Assembly (NCBI RefSeq): GCF_003991135.1
Contig: NZ_CP016379.1
Location: 2,294,001-2,358,000, forward strand
Source: Anoxybacter fermentans
GTDB lineage: Bacteria; Bacillota; Halanaerobiia; DY22613
Reading direction: 5' to 3'
DNA: 64,000 bases
The translations under genes were made by a program, and so were the position numbers. Below, in pieces: positions 16,497 through 26,463 of the stretch (positions are counted from its first letter, which is position 1; every line of letters starts with the position of its first letter). The notes below the pieces were generated by a model, which worked only from the letters and a program-made list of their open reading frames with translations, was not told where the DNA came from and did no database searches.

Positions 16497-17471
16497 TTAT
16501 TCAGCCTGTTGACTTCTTCTATCCAGGAAGACAGCAATAAGGATTACTGCTCCCTTAGCAACTAATTGATAAAATGAAGATACATTTAATAAATTCAAAC
16601 CATTATTTAAGACACCAATAATTAAGGCACCCATAATTGTACCTATAACTCCACCCTGTCCTCCAGCTAAGCTTGTACCCCCTAAAACAACTGCTGCTAT
16701 AGCATCCAACTCATAACCCGTACCTGCAGTTGGCTGGGCAGAGTTCAATCTGGAAGTAAGAATTATACCACTAACAGCAGCCAGAAAACCGCTAATTGCA
16801 TAAACACTCATCTTAATAGCATCGGTATTTATTCCAGAAAGTTTTGTTGCTTTTTCATTTCCACCTACAGCATAGACATAACGGCCAAATGAAGTTTTTC
16901 TCAGTACAATATAACAAATTAACAAAATTATTATCATGATCACTACAGGAAATGGTATAATCCCCAAATACCCAGCCCCTAAAAATCTAAAGGTTTTATT
17001 GAAGCCAGAAATAGGTCTACCTCCTGAGTAAATTAAGGTAAAACCCCGGGCTATAGTCATCATTCCCAATGTAACTATAAAAGGGGGCATTTTTGCTTTA
17101 GCCACTAATATACCGCTGAATAATCCTAATATAGCACCCAATAACAATCCTGCTAATATAGCAATAACGACATCATAGCCAGTAGATAATAATCCAGCTG
17201 TAATTGCTGATGTTAAAGCTAAAATAGATCCTACCGATAAATCAATACCACCTGTGAGAATAACAAAAGTCATTCCAAACGCTAAAATAGCATTAATTGA
17301 TACCTGCCTGGTTACATTAAGTAGATTAGGTAAAGTTAAGAAATATTCGCTTAAAAAAGATAGAACTATTATTAATCCTATCAATCCAATACCTGATTTA
17401 AATTTTCCAGCGAATTTTAAAGCCTGCGACAAGTATTGATTAATTGGGTTTTCTTTTTTTACTAAATTCAA
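16497..17471 (-). CDS. rbsC: Ribose ABC transporter permease
   Basis: A 324-residue BPD_transp_2 permease with eight to ten membrane spans. Signature segments include AFGMTFVILTGGIDLSVGS and TSLAGGQGGVIGTIMGALI, both typical of RbsC. It begins one base after the rbsA stop. It forms the homodimeric channel through which ribose is taken up. Confidence 0.94.
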   Translation of the reverse strand: MNLVKKENPINQYLSQALKFAGKFKSGIGLIGLIIVLSFLSEYFLTLPNLLNVTRQVSINAILAFGMTFVILTGGIDLSVGSILALTSAITAGLLSTGYDVVIAILAGLLLGAILGLFSGILVAKAKMPPFIVTLGMMTIARGFTLIYSGGRPISGFNKTFRFLGAGYLGIIPFPVVIMIIILLICYIVLRKTSFGRYVYAVGGNEKATKLSGINTDAIKMSVYAISGFLAAVSGIILTSRLNSAQPTAGTGYELDAIAAVVLGGTSLAGGQGGVIGTIMGALIIGVLNNGLNLLNVSSFYQLVAKGAVILIAVFLDRRSQQAE

Positions 17472-17472
17472 T

Positions 17473-18963
17473 CTATTTCCCTCCCATAGCCAATTTCATT
17501 ATTTCTTCCTGGTTTGCATTTTCTGCCATTAATGAACCAACCAGACGATGTTCATGCATAACTACTATTCTATGACTTAAATTTAATATCTCAGGTAATT
17601 CAGATGAAATTAAAATTATTGCTACTCCTTTTTCAATTAATAAATTTATTAGATCATAGATTTCTTTTTTAGCTCCAACATCAATACCACGAGTAGGTTC
17701 ATCCAATATTACTACCTCAGGTTTAGTAGATAATACTTTTGAAATCACTACTTTCTGTTGGTTGCCCCCACTTAGGTTTTCTACTATTTGCTGAGCATGT
17801 GGTGTCTTAATTTTTAAATCATCAATATATTTCATAGCCATCCTTTTCTCTTTTTTGTCCATAATAAATCCAAATTTTAATATCTGTTTAAGCTCAGATA
17901 AAGTGATATTTTTTTGAACAGACATATTTAAAATTAAGCCTTCACCTTTTCGATCTTCACTTAAATAATTGATTCCCAATTTTATTGCTTTTTTTGGAGA
18001 GTTAATATTTACTCTTTTACCTTTAAAATAAATCTCTCCCTTTTGTGGAGGATAAACTCCAAATATACATTTAGCTAATTCTGTTCTTCCTGATCCCATT
18101 AATCCTGCTATTCCCAAAACTTCACCTTTATAAACATCTAAAGAGACATCATATATTTTTCCTGGAACAGTGATATTTTTAATTTCTAAAATCTTTTTCG
18201 ATTTATTATTCTTAATTTTCGGAAATCTATTTTCGATCTTACGTCCAACCATCATACTTATCAATTCTTCATGAGATGTACCTTTAACCTTTACTTCCCC
18301 TACATTTTTTCCGTCCCTTAAAACAGTAACTCTATCACAAATCCTAAAAATTTCTTCCATCCTATGAGAAATATAAATTATTGAAATACTATCTTTTAAT
18401 CTTTCTATCAAAGAAAACAAAATATCTATTTCCTTTTGAGTTAAAGAAGAAGTAGGTTCATCCATAACTAAAATATTTGCATTTTGAGACAATGCTTTTG
18501 CTATCTCAACCATCTGCTGATTACCAATATTTAAATCTTTCACTTTACTTCTGGGATCAATATTAACCCCTAACTTATTTATTATTTCTTCTGCCTTTTG
18601 AATCAACTTTTTAAAATCAATAAAAATACCCTTTTTAGGTTCCCGACCTAGAAAAATATTTTCCGCTACAGTTAACTCCGGAATCAATTCTAATTCCTGA
18701 TGAATTATAGCTATACCTGCGTTCTGTGCTTCTTTAGGATTATTAAATTCAACTTCTTCTCCATTTAAATATATAGAACCGCCGTCTTTTTTATAAATTC
18801 CACTTAAAATTTTCATTAATGTAGATTTACCTGCTCCATTTTCTCCTAATAATGCATGAACCTCACCCTTATAAAGTTTCAAATTAACCTTATTAAGAGC
18901 GTTAACTCCAGGAAAAGTCTTAATAATATTTTTCATCTCTAAAACTATTTCTTTATTTTCCAC
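17473..18963 (-). CDS. rbsA: Ribose ABC transporter, double ATP-binding subunit
   Basis: A 496-residue protein with two ABC domains. The first has [27 protein letters not shown] and [11 protein letters not shown]; the second has the degenerate Walker [13 protein letters not shown] normal for the second half of RbsA, then [15 protein letters not shown] and [13 protein letters not shown]. The start is a GTG at 18963 whose G is also the last base of the rbsD stop codon. Cytoplasmic energiser of the ribose importer. Confidence 0.95.
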   Translation of the reverse strand: MENKEIVLEMKNIIKTFPGVNALNKVNLKLYKGEVHALLGENGAGKSTLMKILSGIYKKDGGSIYLNGEEVEFNNPKEAQNAGIAIIHQELELIPELTVAENIFLGREPKKGIFIDFKKLIQKAEEIINKLGVNIDPRSKVKDLNIGNQQMVEIAKALSQNANILVMDEPTSSLTQKEIDILFSLIERLKDSISIIYISHRMEEIFRICDRVTVLRDGKNVGEVKVKGTSHEELISMMVGRKIENRFPKIKNNKSKKILEIKNITVPGKIYDVSLDVYKGEVLGIAGLMGSGRTELAKCIFGVYPPQKGEIYFKGKRVNINSPKKAIKLGINYLSEDRKGEGLILNMSVQKNITLSELKQILKFGFIMDKKEKRMAMKYIDDLKIKTPHAQQIVENLSGGNQQKVVISKVLSTKPEVVILDEPTRGIDVGAKKEIYDLINLLIEKGVAIILISSELPEILNLSHRIVVMHEHRLVGSLMAENANQEEIMKLAMGGK

Positions 18964-19358
18964 TAGAAATCAACCCCTGATACCAGGATTATATTTGCAT
19001 AAGGTATTATTTCACCACTTCGTACAATACCTTTTGCTTCATGAGTCATATCTTTAAATTCCTGATGTGAACAATATTCAACTGGAATATCTCCTAAAAT
19101 CTCCAGTGTCTTTTGATAGAGGTCTGGACTTACTTCCTTCATTTCATTGGCTATAATTGCTTTTTCAACCACCAGGTCATCCAAAACTACCTGTAATACC
19201 TCTAGAAATTTAGGAATACCTTTGGTCAAAGCTAAATCAATACAATTAGCTGTTTTTGGTATTGGCAAACCACAGTCACAAATTACTAACTTATCTGTAT
19301 GTCCCATCTCAGCTAATAATTTTGAAAGATCAGCATTTAAAACACCATGTTTTTTCAT
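18963..19358 (-). CDS. rbsD: D-ribose pyranase
   Basis: A 131-residue protein starting [20 protein letters not shown], the hallmark of RbsD, with the catalytic His in GHTD and the conserved VCDCGLPIP and [12 protein letters not shown] ends. It interconverts the pyranose and furanose forms of ribose so that RbsK receives the furanose. It lies two bases after rbsK and overlaps the rbsA start by one base. Confidence 0.95.
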   Translation of the reverse strand: MKKHGVLNADLSKLLAEMGHTDKLVICDCGLPIPKTANCIDLALTKGIPKFLEVLQVVLDDLVVEKAIIANEMKEVSPDLYQKTLEILGDIPVEYCSHQEFKDMTHEAKGIVRSGEIIPYANIILVSGVDF

Positions 19359-19360
19359 TA

Positions 19361-20281
19361 CTATAACCCCTTTTCTTTTTTAAATTTCTCTACTTCAGAA
19401 ATGTCAGGTAAAGAACTTTGCGCACCTAATTTTGTAACTGTTAAAGCTGCAACGATTCTAGCATAATTTATAGACTCTTCAATAGACCAATTTCGGTACA
19501 AACCTAAAGAAAAAGCCCCTGCAAAAGCATCTCCTGCTGCTGTTGTATCGACAACTTCCACCTTAATTGCTTCAAATGTTTTCTGCATACCTTTTGTATA
19601 TAAAGATATTCCCTTCTCTCCTCTAGTCACTAAGACTGCCCCAACTCCCCAGTCCAAAAGTTGAGCTACTTTGTCTTCCAGAGTTGGTAAATTATAATCT
19701 TTTAGCAATAAATCTAATTCACCTTCATTTGGCAAAAGATAATCTATCTTATGATAAATATTTTCTGGTAATTTTCTGGCAGGAGCAGGATCAAGTATTA
19801 CTTTGGTATTATATTGATGAGCCAACTCTATAGTATGTATAACAGTTTCTAGAGGTACTTCTAACTGAAGCAATACAATTTTTGCTCTACTTATCTTATT
19901 CTTTAATGTATCAATCATTTCCGGAGTCAACTTACTATTAGCCCCTTGAACTATAATTATTCGATTATCTCCATTTTTTTCTATTGTGATAGCTGCTATC
20001 CCTGTAGACTCTTCCAACCTATATACTGCGTCTGTATTAACTCCACCCTTTTTTAAACTGGATAACAATATATCACCAAAATAATCCTTTCCACATGCTC
20101 CAATAAAACTAACATTGCCACCCAATTTTCCAATGGTTAAAGCTTGATTTGATCCCTTTCCTCCCGGTACTAGCTTAAAGTCATTTCCAATAATAGTCTC
20201 ACCTTTTTTTGGATAACGATCTGTTTGGACTACCAGATCCATATTCATACTACCTACTACTAAAATATCATTCTTCATCAT
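19361..20281 (-). CDS. rbsK: Ribokinase
   Basis: A 306-residue PfkB-family kinase. The N-terminal signature is VVGSMNMDLV, followed by PGGKGSNQALTIGKLGG; the C-terminal catalytic signature is VDTTAAGDAFAGAF with the base Asp in AAGD. It phosphorylates ribose to ribose 5-phosphate. It overlaps the end of rbsR by 14 bases, so repressor and enzyme are translationally coupled. Confidence 0.94.
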   Translation of the reverse strand: MMKNDILVVGSMNMDLVVQTDRYPKKGETIIGNDFKLVPGGKGSNQALTIGKLGGNVSFIGACGKDYFGDILLSSLKKGGVNTDAVYRLEESTGIAAITIEKNGDNRIIIVQGANSKLTPEMIDTLKNKISRAKIVLLQLEVPLETVIHTIELAHQYNTKVILDPAPARKLPENIYHKIDYLLPNEGELDLLLKDYNLPTLEDKVAQLLDWGVGAVLVTRGEKGISLYTKGMQKTFEAIKVEVVDTTAAGDAFAGAFSLGLYRNWSIEESINYARIVAALTVTKLGAQSSLPDISEVEKFKKEKGL

Positions 20282-21284
20282 TCCACCCTCCTGTTGAATC
20301 TCTTACAATTAATTCAGTATTTAAAACTACTTCTTGCTGATTATCAGATTCCAATCCCTCAATCCTTTTAATTAACATTTCTGCCGCTATTTGTCCTAAT
20401 TTATACTTAGGTTGAGTCATAGTAGTTAAACCAGGTCTAATTATGGAAGCTATATCTATATCATCATGGCCTATAATAGATATATCCTCAGGTATTTTTA
20501 ATCCATAATCAAAAATTGCTTCATATGCACCGATCGCCATCAAATCATTAGCAGCAAATACAGCAGTAGGCCTTTTCTTTTGAGTAAGTAAAGTTTTCAT
20601 CTGCTTATATCCAGACTCTTTACTATAATCTCCCTCTAAAATATATTCATCTTTATAATCAAGATTAAATTCCTTTAAAGCCTGTTTAAAACCCTCTAAT
20701 CTATCCTGACCAGTTTTAGTTCCAAGATTTCCAGTAATATGAGCCAGATATTTATGCCCCAATTCTATTAAATATTTCGTAGCATTATATGCTGATAAAA
20801 TATTATCAATAGTTACCGTTGGAAATATTGAACCTGGAATTTTTCTATCAATCTGTACAACAGGAAAATTTTCTTCTTCTAATTTATCCAGCTCTTCCTT
20901 ATTGCTCATTGATAAGGATAAAATTATACCATCCACCTGTTTACTTTTCAGCAAATCAATAGCCTCTTTTTCTCTTTGCTTATTATTATCCGTGTTATAA
21001 AAAATTACAGAATAACCCAATTGTCTGGCTTTATCCTGTATCCCTCTGGCCACCTCTGGAAAGAAAGGATTGCAAATATCAGGTATAATTAGACCAATGG
21101 TATATGTTTTCTGTAAAACAAGCCCTCTGGCAATACCATTGGGATTATACCCTAACTTATTTATAACCTCTAAAACCTTTTTTTTAGTTTTATCACTAAC
21201 ATCAGGTTTATTATTTAATACTCTTGATACAGTAGTGGTGGAAACATTTGCTTCTTTAGCAATATCTTTAATTGTTACACTCAT
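20268..21284 (-). CDS. rbsR: LacI-family ribose operon repressor
   Basis: A 338-residue LacI/GalR regulator. The N-terminal helix-turn-helix is VTIKDIAKEANVSTTTVSRVLN, here with a two-residue-shorter hinge than some, and the effector domain contains SVIFYNTDNNKQREKEAIDLL and VFAANDLMAIGAYEA. As the first gene of the rbs operon it very likely represses it in the absence of ribose. The repeat operator 21331-21363 lies directly downstream of the promoter of this gene, giving autoregulation. Confidence 0.92.
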   Translation of the reverse strand: MSVTIKDIAKEANVSTTTVSRVLNNKPDVSDKTKKKVLEVINKLGYNPNGIARGLVLQKTYTIGLIIPDICNPFFPEVARGIQDKARQLGYSVIFYNTDNNKQREKEAIDLLKSKQVDGIILSLSMSNKEELDKLEEENFPVVQIDRKIPGSIFPTVTIDNILSAYNATKYLIELGHKYLAHITGNLGTKTGQDRLEGFKQALKEFNLDYKDEYILEGDYSKESGYKQMKTLLTQKKRPTAVFAANDLMAIGAYEAIFDYGLKIPEDISIIGHDDIDIASIIRPGLTTMTQPKYKLGQIAAEMLIKRIEGLESDNQQEVVLNTELIVRDSTGGWNDEE

Positions 21285-21330
21285 CTTTGTTAACCCTCAC
21301 TTTATGTAAAATATATAGTAGAAATTTACT

Positions 21331-21363
21331 GTTAACGTTACCGTTAACGTTACCGTTAACGTT
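21331..21363. promoter_or_regulatory. Repeated LacI-type operator of the ribose operon
   Basis: The unit GTTAACGTTACC occurs twice in a row followed by GTTAACGTT. This yields three GTTAAC palindromes spaced exactly 12 bases apart, with AACGTT centres between them. It begins about three bases after the expected transcription start, the usual place for LacI-family roadblock repression. Confidence 0.8.
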
Positions 21364-21373
21364 TTCAATAACA

Positions 21374-21402
21374 ATTATATACAATTTTTTAACATCAGAC
21401 AA
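21374..21402 (-). promoter_or_regulatory. rbsR: Sigma-A promoter of the ribose operon
   Basis: On the minus strand TTGTCT (21397-21402) and TATAAT (21374-21379) are separated by 17 bases. The start would be near 21367, right at the edge of the repeated operator. Confidence 0.75.
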
Positions 21403-21549
21403 ATCCGAAAATTCATTATATTTTTTTTAATATGGTTAAATAGCTTCACATTTCATCATTAGATTTATACTTTGCTCTCATTTTATTATTTTTTTGAAAA
21501 TTTAAACTATATGACTAGTAATAAGTAAAAAGAGTTTGAATTTCGTAGT

Positions 21550-21585
21550 TCATTGAATCGTATAGATAATTTCAACTTCAAACAT
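21550..21585 (-). CDS. Possible 11-codon mini-gene with a strong ribosome site
   Basis: AAAGGAGGT lies eight bases before an ATG at 21585; the frame reads MFEVEIIYTIQ and stops with TGA. No gene follows in this direction until rbsR, 265 bases away. It could be a leader peptide, a decayed gene start or chance. Nothing else was recognised in 21403-21766. Confidence 0.2.
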   Translation of the reverse strand: MFEVEIIYTIQ

Positions 21586-21766
21586 AAAAAAGACCTCCTT
21601 TCTGGTGAAAATAACTTTAAGTTTATTAATATTTTATTGTTTTACCTAATTAAATTAAAAAATTTTTTATTCGATAAATTGAACTCTGGTTAAAATTTAC
21701 TTTATTGGTTCTAATATATTTCCACAAACTTTTTTTGTCAGAATATTTAAACTTTCCTCATGCCAC

Positions 21767-21795
21767 TTGGATATTTATAAGAATCATTGTATAAT
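21767..21795 (+). promoter_or_regulatory. Sigma-A promoter of the symporter gene
   Basis: TTGGAT (21767-21772) and TATAAT (21790-21795) are 17 bases apart, 43 bases before the ATG of the symporter, which has GAGGGTGGAG as ribosome site. Confidence 0.65.
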
Positions 21796-21838
21796 TATCT
21801 ACATCACGTCAAAATATTTTGAAGAGAGGGTGGAGTAA

Positions 21839-23080
21839 ATGAAGAAACAGATGACGTTGACGACACAAATATTTATAGCTTTACTGGCAGGAGTAGTTTT
21901 TGGAGTTATTGCTAATCTTTTCCTATCTCAGGAAGTATATCAAGCATTGGAGAAGTGGATTTTAACACCTGTAGGAAATATTTTCATACGTGGAATTAGA
22001 ATGATGGTTGTACCTTTAGTACTTATTTCTCTTGCCTGTGGCGCTGCAGGAATTGGTGACTTAAAAAAGTTAGGACGTATTGGTGGGAAAACATTGATAT
22101 TTTATATGTCCACTACAGCTATTGCAATTACTATTGGTTTGATTCTTGCATATATTATAAATCCCGGTATAGGAATTAACTTATCTTCAGAAGCTGCCTT
22201 TCAGTCTAAAACCCCACCATTTATTATGGATGTTTTGACTGATATCATCCCAACCAATCCATTTGCAGCAATGACAGAAGGTAATATGTTGCAAATTATT
22301 TTATTTGCCATTTTGACCGGTATTGCTATAGCTTATGTTGGGGAAAAAGCACAACCAATCCTTGAACTAGCAAATATATTAAATGAAGTAATGATAAAAA
22401 TGGTTAGTATAGTTCTAGTTTTTGCACCATACGGAGTCTTTGCTCTTATTGCCAAAGTAATCGCTTCACAGGGATTGGAAATAATTCTTCCACTTATTAA
22501 ATATATGAGTACCGTTCTCTTAGCATTGTTACTGCACACTACTATCACTTATTCCAGCGCTCTTACCCTGCTGGCCCGGGTTAATCCACTAACTTTCTTT
22601 AAAAAATTCTCTCCTACAATGATGGTAGCTTTCAGCACAAGTAGTAGTAATGCTACTTTACCGGTCACAATAGAGACAGTAGAAAGTAAATTAGGTGTTT
22701 CCAATGAGATCTGTAGTTTTACTCTTCCATTGGGTGCTACCATTAATATGGATGGTACCTCAATTATGCAAGGTGTGGCTACTATTTTCATAGCTCAGGT
22801 GTTTGGCATTGATTTGAGCTTCCAGGCTCTTTTAATGGTTATCTTAACTGCTACCCTTGCTTCCATTGGTACTGCTGGTGTACCTGGGGTAGGATTAATA
22901 ACCCTTTCTATGGTACTACAATCGGTAGGATTACCTGTTGAAGGTATTGCTCTAATTATTGGTGTTGACCGAATTCTGGATATGACCAGAACCGTAGTCA
23001 ATATTACTGGAGATGCAGTAGCCACAATTGTTATTGGTAATTCAGAGGGAGCATTTGATAGAGTTAAATTTAATTCTTAA
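21839..23080 (+). CDS. Dicarboxylate/amino acid:cation symporter (SDF family)
   Basis: A 413-residue member of the DAACS/SDF family with about eight membrane helices and two re-entrant hairpins. The serine-rich hairpin motif AFSTSSSNATLPVT and the substrate-binding MDGTSIMQGVATIF are intact, as are the C-terminal GVPGVG and DRILDMTRTVVN. It is close to the GltP/GltT glutamate-aspartate carriers; succinate or serine carriers share these motifs, so the substrate is not fixed. It imports its substrate with sodium or protons. It is monocistronic, with its own promoter and a bidirectional terminator behind. Confidence 0.9.
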   Translation: MKKQMTLTTQIFIALLAGVVFGVIANLFLSQEVYQALEKWILTPVGNIFIRGIRMMVVPLVLISLACGAAGIGDLKKLGRIGGKTLIFYMSTTAIAITIGLILAYIINPGIGINLSSEAAFQSKTPPFIMDVLTDIIPTNPFAAMTEGNMLQIILFAILTGIAIAYVGEKAQPILELANILNEVMIKMVSIVLVFAPYGVFALIAKVIASQGLEIILPLIKYMSTVLLALLLHTTITYSSALTLLARVNPLTFFKKFSPTMMVAFSTSSSNATLPVTIETVESKLGVSNEICSFTLPLGATINMDGTSIMQGVATIFIAQVFGIDLSFQALLMVILTATLASIGTAGVPGVGLITLSMVLQSVGLPVEGIALIIGVDRILDMTRTVVNITGDAVATIVIGNSEGAFDRVKFNS

Positions 23081-23137
23081 CTCTGCACCATATCCCCTCC
23101 TCTTGTAAATTTAAAGAACAAAATGCCCTTCAGGTAT

Positions 23138-23251
23138 TGCACAAAGCTAATTTTTCGCTTCACAGTGAAGTTTTTCGAACCATCTAAAGTTCGATCTCAC
23201 TAAGATGGTTTAACGAAAAATTTCAATATCGCTCAAAATTAGCTTTGTGCA
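23138..23251. repeat. Palindromic repeat, copy A (short variant)
   Basis: The ends TGCACAAAGCTAATTTTT and AAAATTAGCTTTGTGCA are inverted copies of each other. The other copies carry CAAAAAG/CTTTTTG at this place; here both arms have changed together to CACAAAG/CTTTGTG, so pairing is kept. The inner part is only about 80 bases and lacks the GC-rich hairpins of the long copies. Confidence 0.85.
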
Positions 23252-23311
23252 GTTTGATCATAATGTTATCCACAACCTGCAAAAAGTATAATTTCCTAAA
23301 CACTAAAAAAT

Positions 23312-23350
23312 GAGCCCCTACCTGTTTACTTTACAGGTAGGGGCTTTGAT
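23312..23350. terminator. Bidirectional terminator between convergent genes
   Basis: AGCCCCTACCTGT and ACAGGTAGGGGCT form a 13-bp stem with a short loop, followed by T-rich sequence on the plus strand and preceded by A-rich sequence for the minus strand. It serves the symporter gene and the YibE/F gene. Confidence 0.88.
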
Positions 23351-23379
23351 TTGCTCTAAATCCTGTCCTTAAAATAAAA

Positions 23380-24519
23380 TCACTTCCTCATCACTTTTTG
23401 AAAGAATTTTCTGGGCTCCATACAGTATATCCAACCTGCAAAAATAGCAGTAATAGGTGCCACCAAAACAAGTCCTATACTTCCAGTTATAGTTCTGAGT
23501 ATTTCCGCTGCTACTAACTTAAAATTTACAATCCGCATAAAACTCGTATTCTTTGTCATAAACAGCATCAATAAAGTTAAATACCCACCAGAATAAGCCA
23601 ATAACAGTGTTGTGGTCATTGTTCCTATAACTGATCTACCAACATTAAAACCTGATTGAATTAATTCTTTAACTGTTATATCAGGTTTTTTCATTTTCAC
23701 TTCTTCCATAGATGCAGCAATATCTATCGCAATATCCATTGCCGCACCTGATGCACCTATTATTATAGCTGCATAAAAGATATGTTTCATATTTAAACCA
23801 AGATGTCCACTATAAAGTAAAGTCTCTGCAAAAGGTGCTGTCATACCAGCCAGAACTAATTTGTTACCAAAAAATATTGTTATACCGATGGTAACAAATA
23901 GACCACACATTGTTCCCAAAAAAGCTGCCAATCCCTTCCTAGTAAACCCGGCCACAGAAAAAAGGATTATAGCTGACAACAATATCAATACAAATAAAGC
24001 CAATAATAACGGGTCCTTTCCTTCCAATAGTCCAGGTATGAGAAAAGTCCAGATTATATAGAGGCTAGCCACAAAAGAAAATAGTGCCTTTAAGCCTGTA
24101 TAACCGGCATATAATATTAAACATAAAACAAAAAACCCAAAAAGTACTAACTCCCAATTCTGTCGGTATAGATCTATAGCTTTTGCACCTATTACCCGAT
24201 TATCTTTCTCTGTAATAGCAACAACAATTTTATCTCCCGGTTTATAATAATGATCTAGCTGTAATTTACCCATCAAATGATTGACAGCATTGATCTTCTG
24301 ACCCTTATATTTACCTTCTAAAATTCTTATAACAAGAAACTGGTTACCAATCATTGATATCCCTGACTTAATCATTTCACTATCATCTGTTTCTAATACA
24401 ATAGCTCTAACTTCTAAAACATTCTTACTCTTAATTTTTTCCGAATTATCTATAACCAATAATCCGATCAATAATAGAGTTAATCCTATTATAAAAAATA
24501 CAGGCATAAACTTTTTCAT
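23380..24519 (-). CDS. YibE/F-family membrane protein
   Basis: A 379-residue protein with one N-terminal anchor, an extracytoplasmic beta-rich segment (residues about 35-115, with VRAIVLETD and GDKIVVAI) and seven or eight further membrane spans. The segments GASGAAMDIAIDIAASM and GFNVGRSVIGTMTTTLLLAYSGG are the signature of the YibE/F family. Lactococcal members are membrane proteins of unclear transport function. It is a single gene between two palindromic repeats. Function unknown beyond a likely transport role. Confidence 0.88.
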   Translation of the reverse strand: MKKFMPVFFIIGLTLLLIGLLVIDNSEKIKSKNVLEVRAIVLETDDSEMIKSGISMIGNQFLVIRILEGKYKGQKINAVNHLMGKLQLDHYYKPGDKIVVAITEKDNRVIGAKAIDLYRQNWELVLFGFFVLCLILYAGYTGLKALFSFVASLYIIWTFLIPGLLEGKDPLLLALFVLILLSAIILFSVAGFTRKGLAAFLGTMCGLFVTIGITIFFGNKLVLAGMTAPFAETLLYSGHLGLNMKHIFYAAIIIGASGAAMDIAIDIAASMEEVKMKKPDITVKELIQSGFNVGRSVIGTMTTTLLLAYSGGYLTLLMLFMTKNTSFMRIVNFKLVAAEILRTITGSIGLVLVAPITAIFAGWIYCMEPRKFFQKVMRK

Positions 24520-24570
24520 AATTTTTCACCTCAAAACTATTCAATAACTGCCATCAGAAATATTTTATTT

Positions 24571-24795
24571 AAGATTATACTGCAAAAAGCTAATTTTGAG
24601 CCACATAGAAATTTTTCGCTAAATCATCTTAACGAGATTTCCGACGAAATGAGGCCTCATCACAGAAGGTGATGAGCTAATCAAGAGCCAGGAGGGCCCT
24701 TTGATTAGGAAGCCTTATTTCGGCGGAAATCAAGCTTTAGATGATTCGAAAAATTTCTCAAGAAGCGAAAAATTAGCTTTTTGCAGTTTAATCAT
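24571..24795. repeat. Palindromic repeat, copy B (long form)
   Basis: The outer ends GATTATACTGCAAAAAGC and GCTTTTTGCAGTTTAATC pair across about 210 bases. Inside are a second pair (CGACGAAATGAGGC with GCCTTATTTCGGCG) and two small GC-rich hairpins (CTCATCAC/GTGATGAG and GGGCCC around AGGA). The whole could fold into one long branched hairpin. Confidence 0.9.
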
Positions 24796-24805
24796 TTAAA
24801 ATTTG

Positions 24806-24838
24806 AAAAATAGCCGGGAAAATCCCGGCTATTTTTCA
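24806..24838 (-). terminator. Terminator of the alkaline phosphatase gene
   Basis: AAAAATAGCCGGGA and TCCCGGCTATTTTT form a 14-bp stem with a three-base loop, about 22 bases after the stop codon of the minus-strand gene. Confidence 0.9.
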
Positions 24839-24860
24839 AGCCCTTATCAATTATCATTAA

Positions 24861-26270
24861 TTATTTGAGTTCAGTTAATTTAAAGCCCATCAAATCTGCC
24901 ATAGTTTTGGCAATCTCACTATTATCCTTAAAACCACCAAAGTTAGCTGCACCAACTCCTATAGCTGACATTGGAATAGCAGTTCCGGTGTGAGCATATG
25001 TAGTCCAGAATAAATTGGCTCTTTCAGATACAATATGAGCAACTGCTGCATTAACCGGACTTAACCAGGAAGGACCATTTTCAATTTTTTCACCGGCATC
25101 TGCCATATCCATTGCCCTTTCAAGCTCAGCTTTTTCTTTATCTGTCAGGTCATCCAGACCAAAATTCTCTGCTAAGTACTTATACAATGCTTCTCTATCT
25201 CCTTTATAACGGATACTATCTACAGAAGCCTTAACATCCATTAACTCCTGGAGTTTTAAGAAATAATTATCTCCAAATCCCAGTCCAAAACCACCAGTTT
25301 CGTGGTCTCCAATAATTACGATCAGAGTCTCTTCAGGATGTTGCTTGTAAAACTCATAAGCTTTTGCAATGGCTTTATCAAATGCTAAAACATCATGAAT
25401 TACACCAGCTGGGTCATTTGCATGAGAAGCATAGTCGATTTTTCCACCTTCAACCATCATAAAGAAACCATTCTCATATTTAGATAAAACTTCAATACCT
25501 TTTTGAGTAAGCTCAGCTAATGATGGTACATTATCATTTCTATCAATTTCGTACGGCAAATGACTGTAAGTAAATACAGCAAATACTTTCTCCTTTCCTA
25601 CAGGCTTATAATTTCTAAATTTCTCAGTATCATTCTCTGTTACAAATATTTTATATCCCAACTTTTCAAACTCTTCAATAAGATTTCTGTCATCTTTTCT
25701 CTTTGACTTCAATTCTCCATTCTGTGGAACAAAGTGTCTATATCCACCACCTGCAAAGAACTCGACACCGCTGTCCAGATAATCAACAGCAATTTCATTT
25801 TCATTACCTCTGCTTTGATTATGAGCTGCAAAGACCGCTGGAGTTGCATGGGTTAATCTCATAGTAGTAATGATACCGGTTGCCATACCCTTTTCCTCAG
25901 CAGCCTCAACAAGAGTTTTAACATTTGTTCCATCCGGTAATTGGGCAATCATACCATTATCAGTTTTAAAACCGGTAGCTAAAGCAGTACCAGCAGCGGC
26001 AGAATCAGTTACCAGAGAATCTAAAGAATGGGTTGTGTTAATACCCGCAACAGGAAATTGATTCATAACCAGTTTTACAGTATTATCACCAGTTTTCACC
26101 TGGAGAAAATATTCGGCTGCCTGTCTTTGAGAAGACCCCAGACCATCACCAATGAAGTAAAACACATACTTAGGAGCTTTTTGACTGCTTGCAAAAACAA
26201 AAGCATTAAAGCCAAGCAGTACTATAAGAACCAGTAATAAAATTCTTGAAGTAAGATTTCTCTTGAACAT
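24861..26270 (-). CDS. Alkaline phosphatase, exported
   Basis: About 469 residues of the classical alkaline phosphatase superfamily. The start at 26270 (MFKRNLTSRILLLVLIVLL) follows AAAGGGG and gives a signal peptide ending in VFASS. The zinc-site Asp is in YFIGDGLG, the nucleophile serine in TDSAAAGTALATG, and further metal ligands are in GDHETGGFG and in AHTGTAIP near the C-terminus. Family members release phosphate from monoesters outside the cell. The gene is monocistronic with a strong terminator. No Pho-box could be made out upstream. Confidence 0.92.
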   Translation of the reverse strand: MFKRNLTSRILLLVLIVLLGFNAFVFASSQKAPKYVFYFIGDGLGSSQRQAAEYFLQVKTGDNTVKLVMNQFPVAGINTTHSLDSLVTDSAAAGTALATGFKTDNGMIAQLPDGTNVKTLVEAAEEKGMATGIITTMRLTHATPAVFAAHNQSRGNENEIAVDYLDSGVEFFAGGGYRHFVPQNGELKSKRKDDRNLIEEFEKLGYKIFVTENDTEKFRNYKPVGKEKVFAVFTYSHLPYEIDRNDNVPSLAELTQKGIEVLSKYENGFFMMVEGGKIDYASHANDPAGVIHDVLAFDKAIAKAYEFYKQHPEETLIVIIGDHETGGFGLGFGDNYFLKLQELMDVKASVDSIRYKGDREALYKYLAENFGLDDLTDKEKAELERAMDMADAGEKIENGPSWLSPVNAAVAHIVSERANLFWTTYAHTGTAIPMSAIGVGAANFGGFKDNSEIAKTMADLMGFKLTELK

Positions 26271-26405
26271 TTGTTCAACCCCTTTCAACTTTTTTTTTTA
26301 TATTGTTATCGTTATATTTTTTCGACATATAATTTTAAAATCCTTTAATTACACCAATATTTTTTTAGTTCTGAATATTTATAATAAGATCAATAATAAA
26401 TATAA

Positions 26406-26432
26406 ATAAACCCACAGGCGTGGGTTTTTAAT
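26406..26432 (-). terminator. Small terminator hairpin
   Basis: AACCCAC and GTGGGTT form a 7-bp stem around AGGC, with T-rich sequence on both sides. It lies 32 bases after the stop of the 43-codon gene on the minus strand. Confidence 0.65.
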
Positions 26433-26463
26433 ATTAAAATCTTCCTAAATTATTTTTAAAAAA

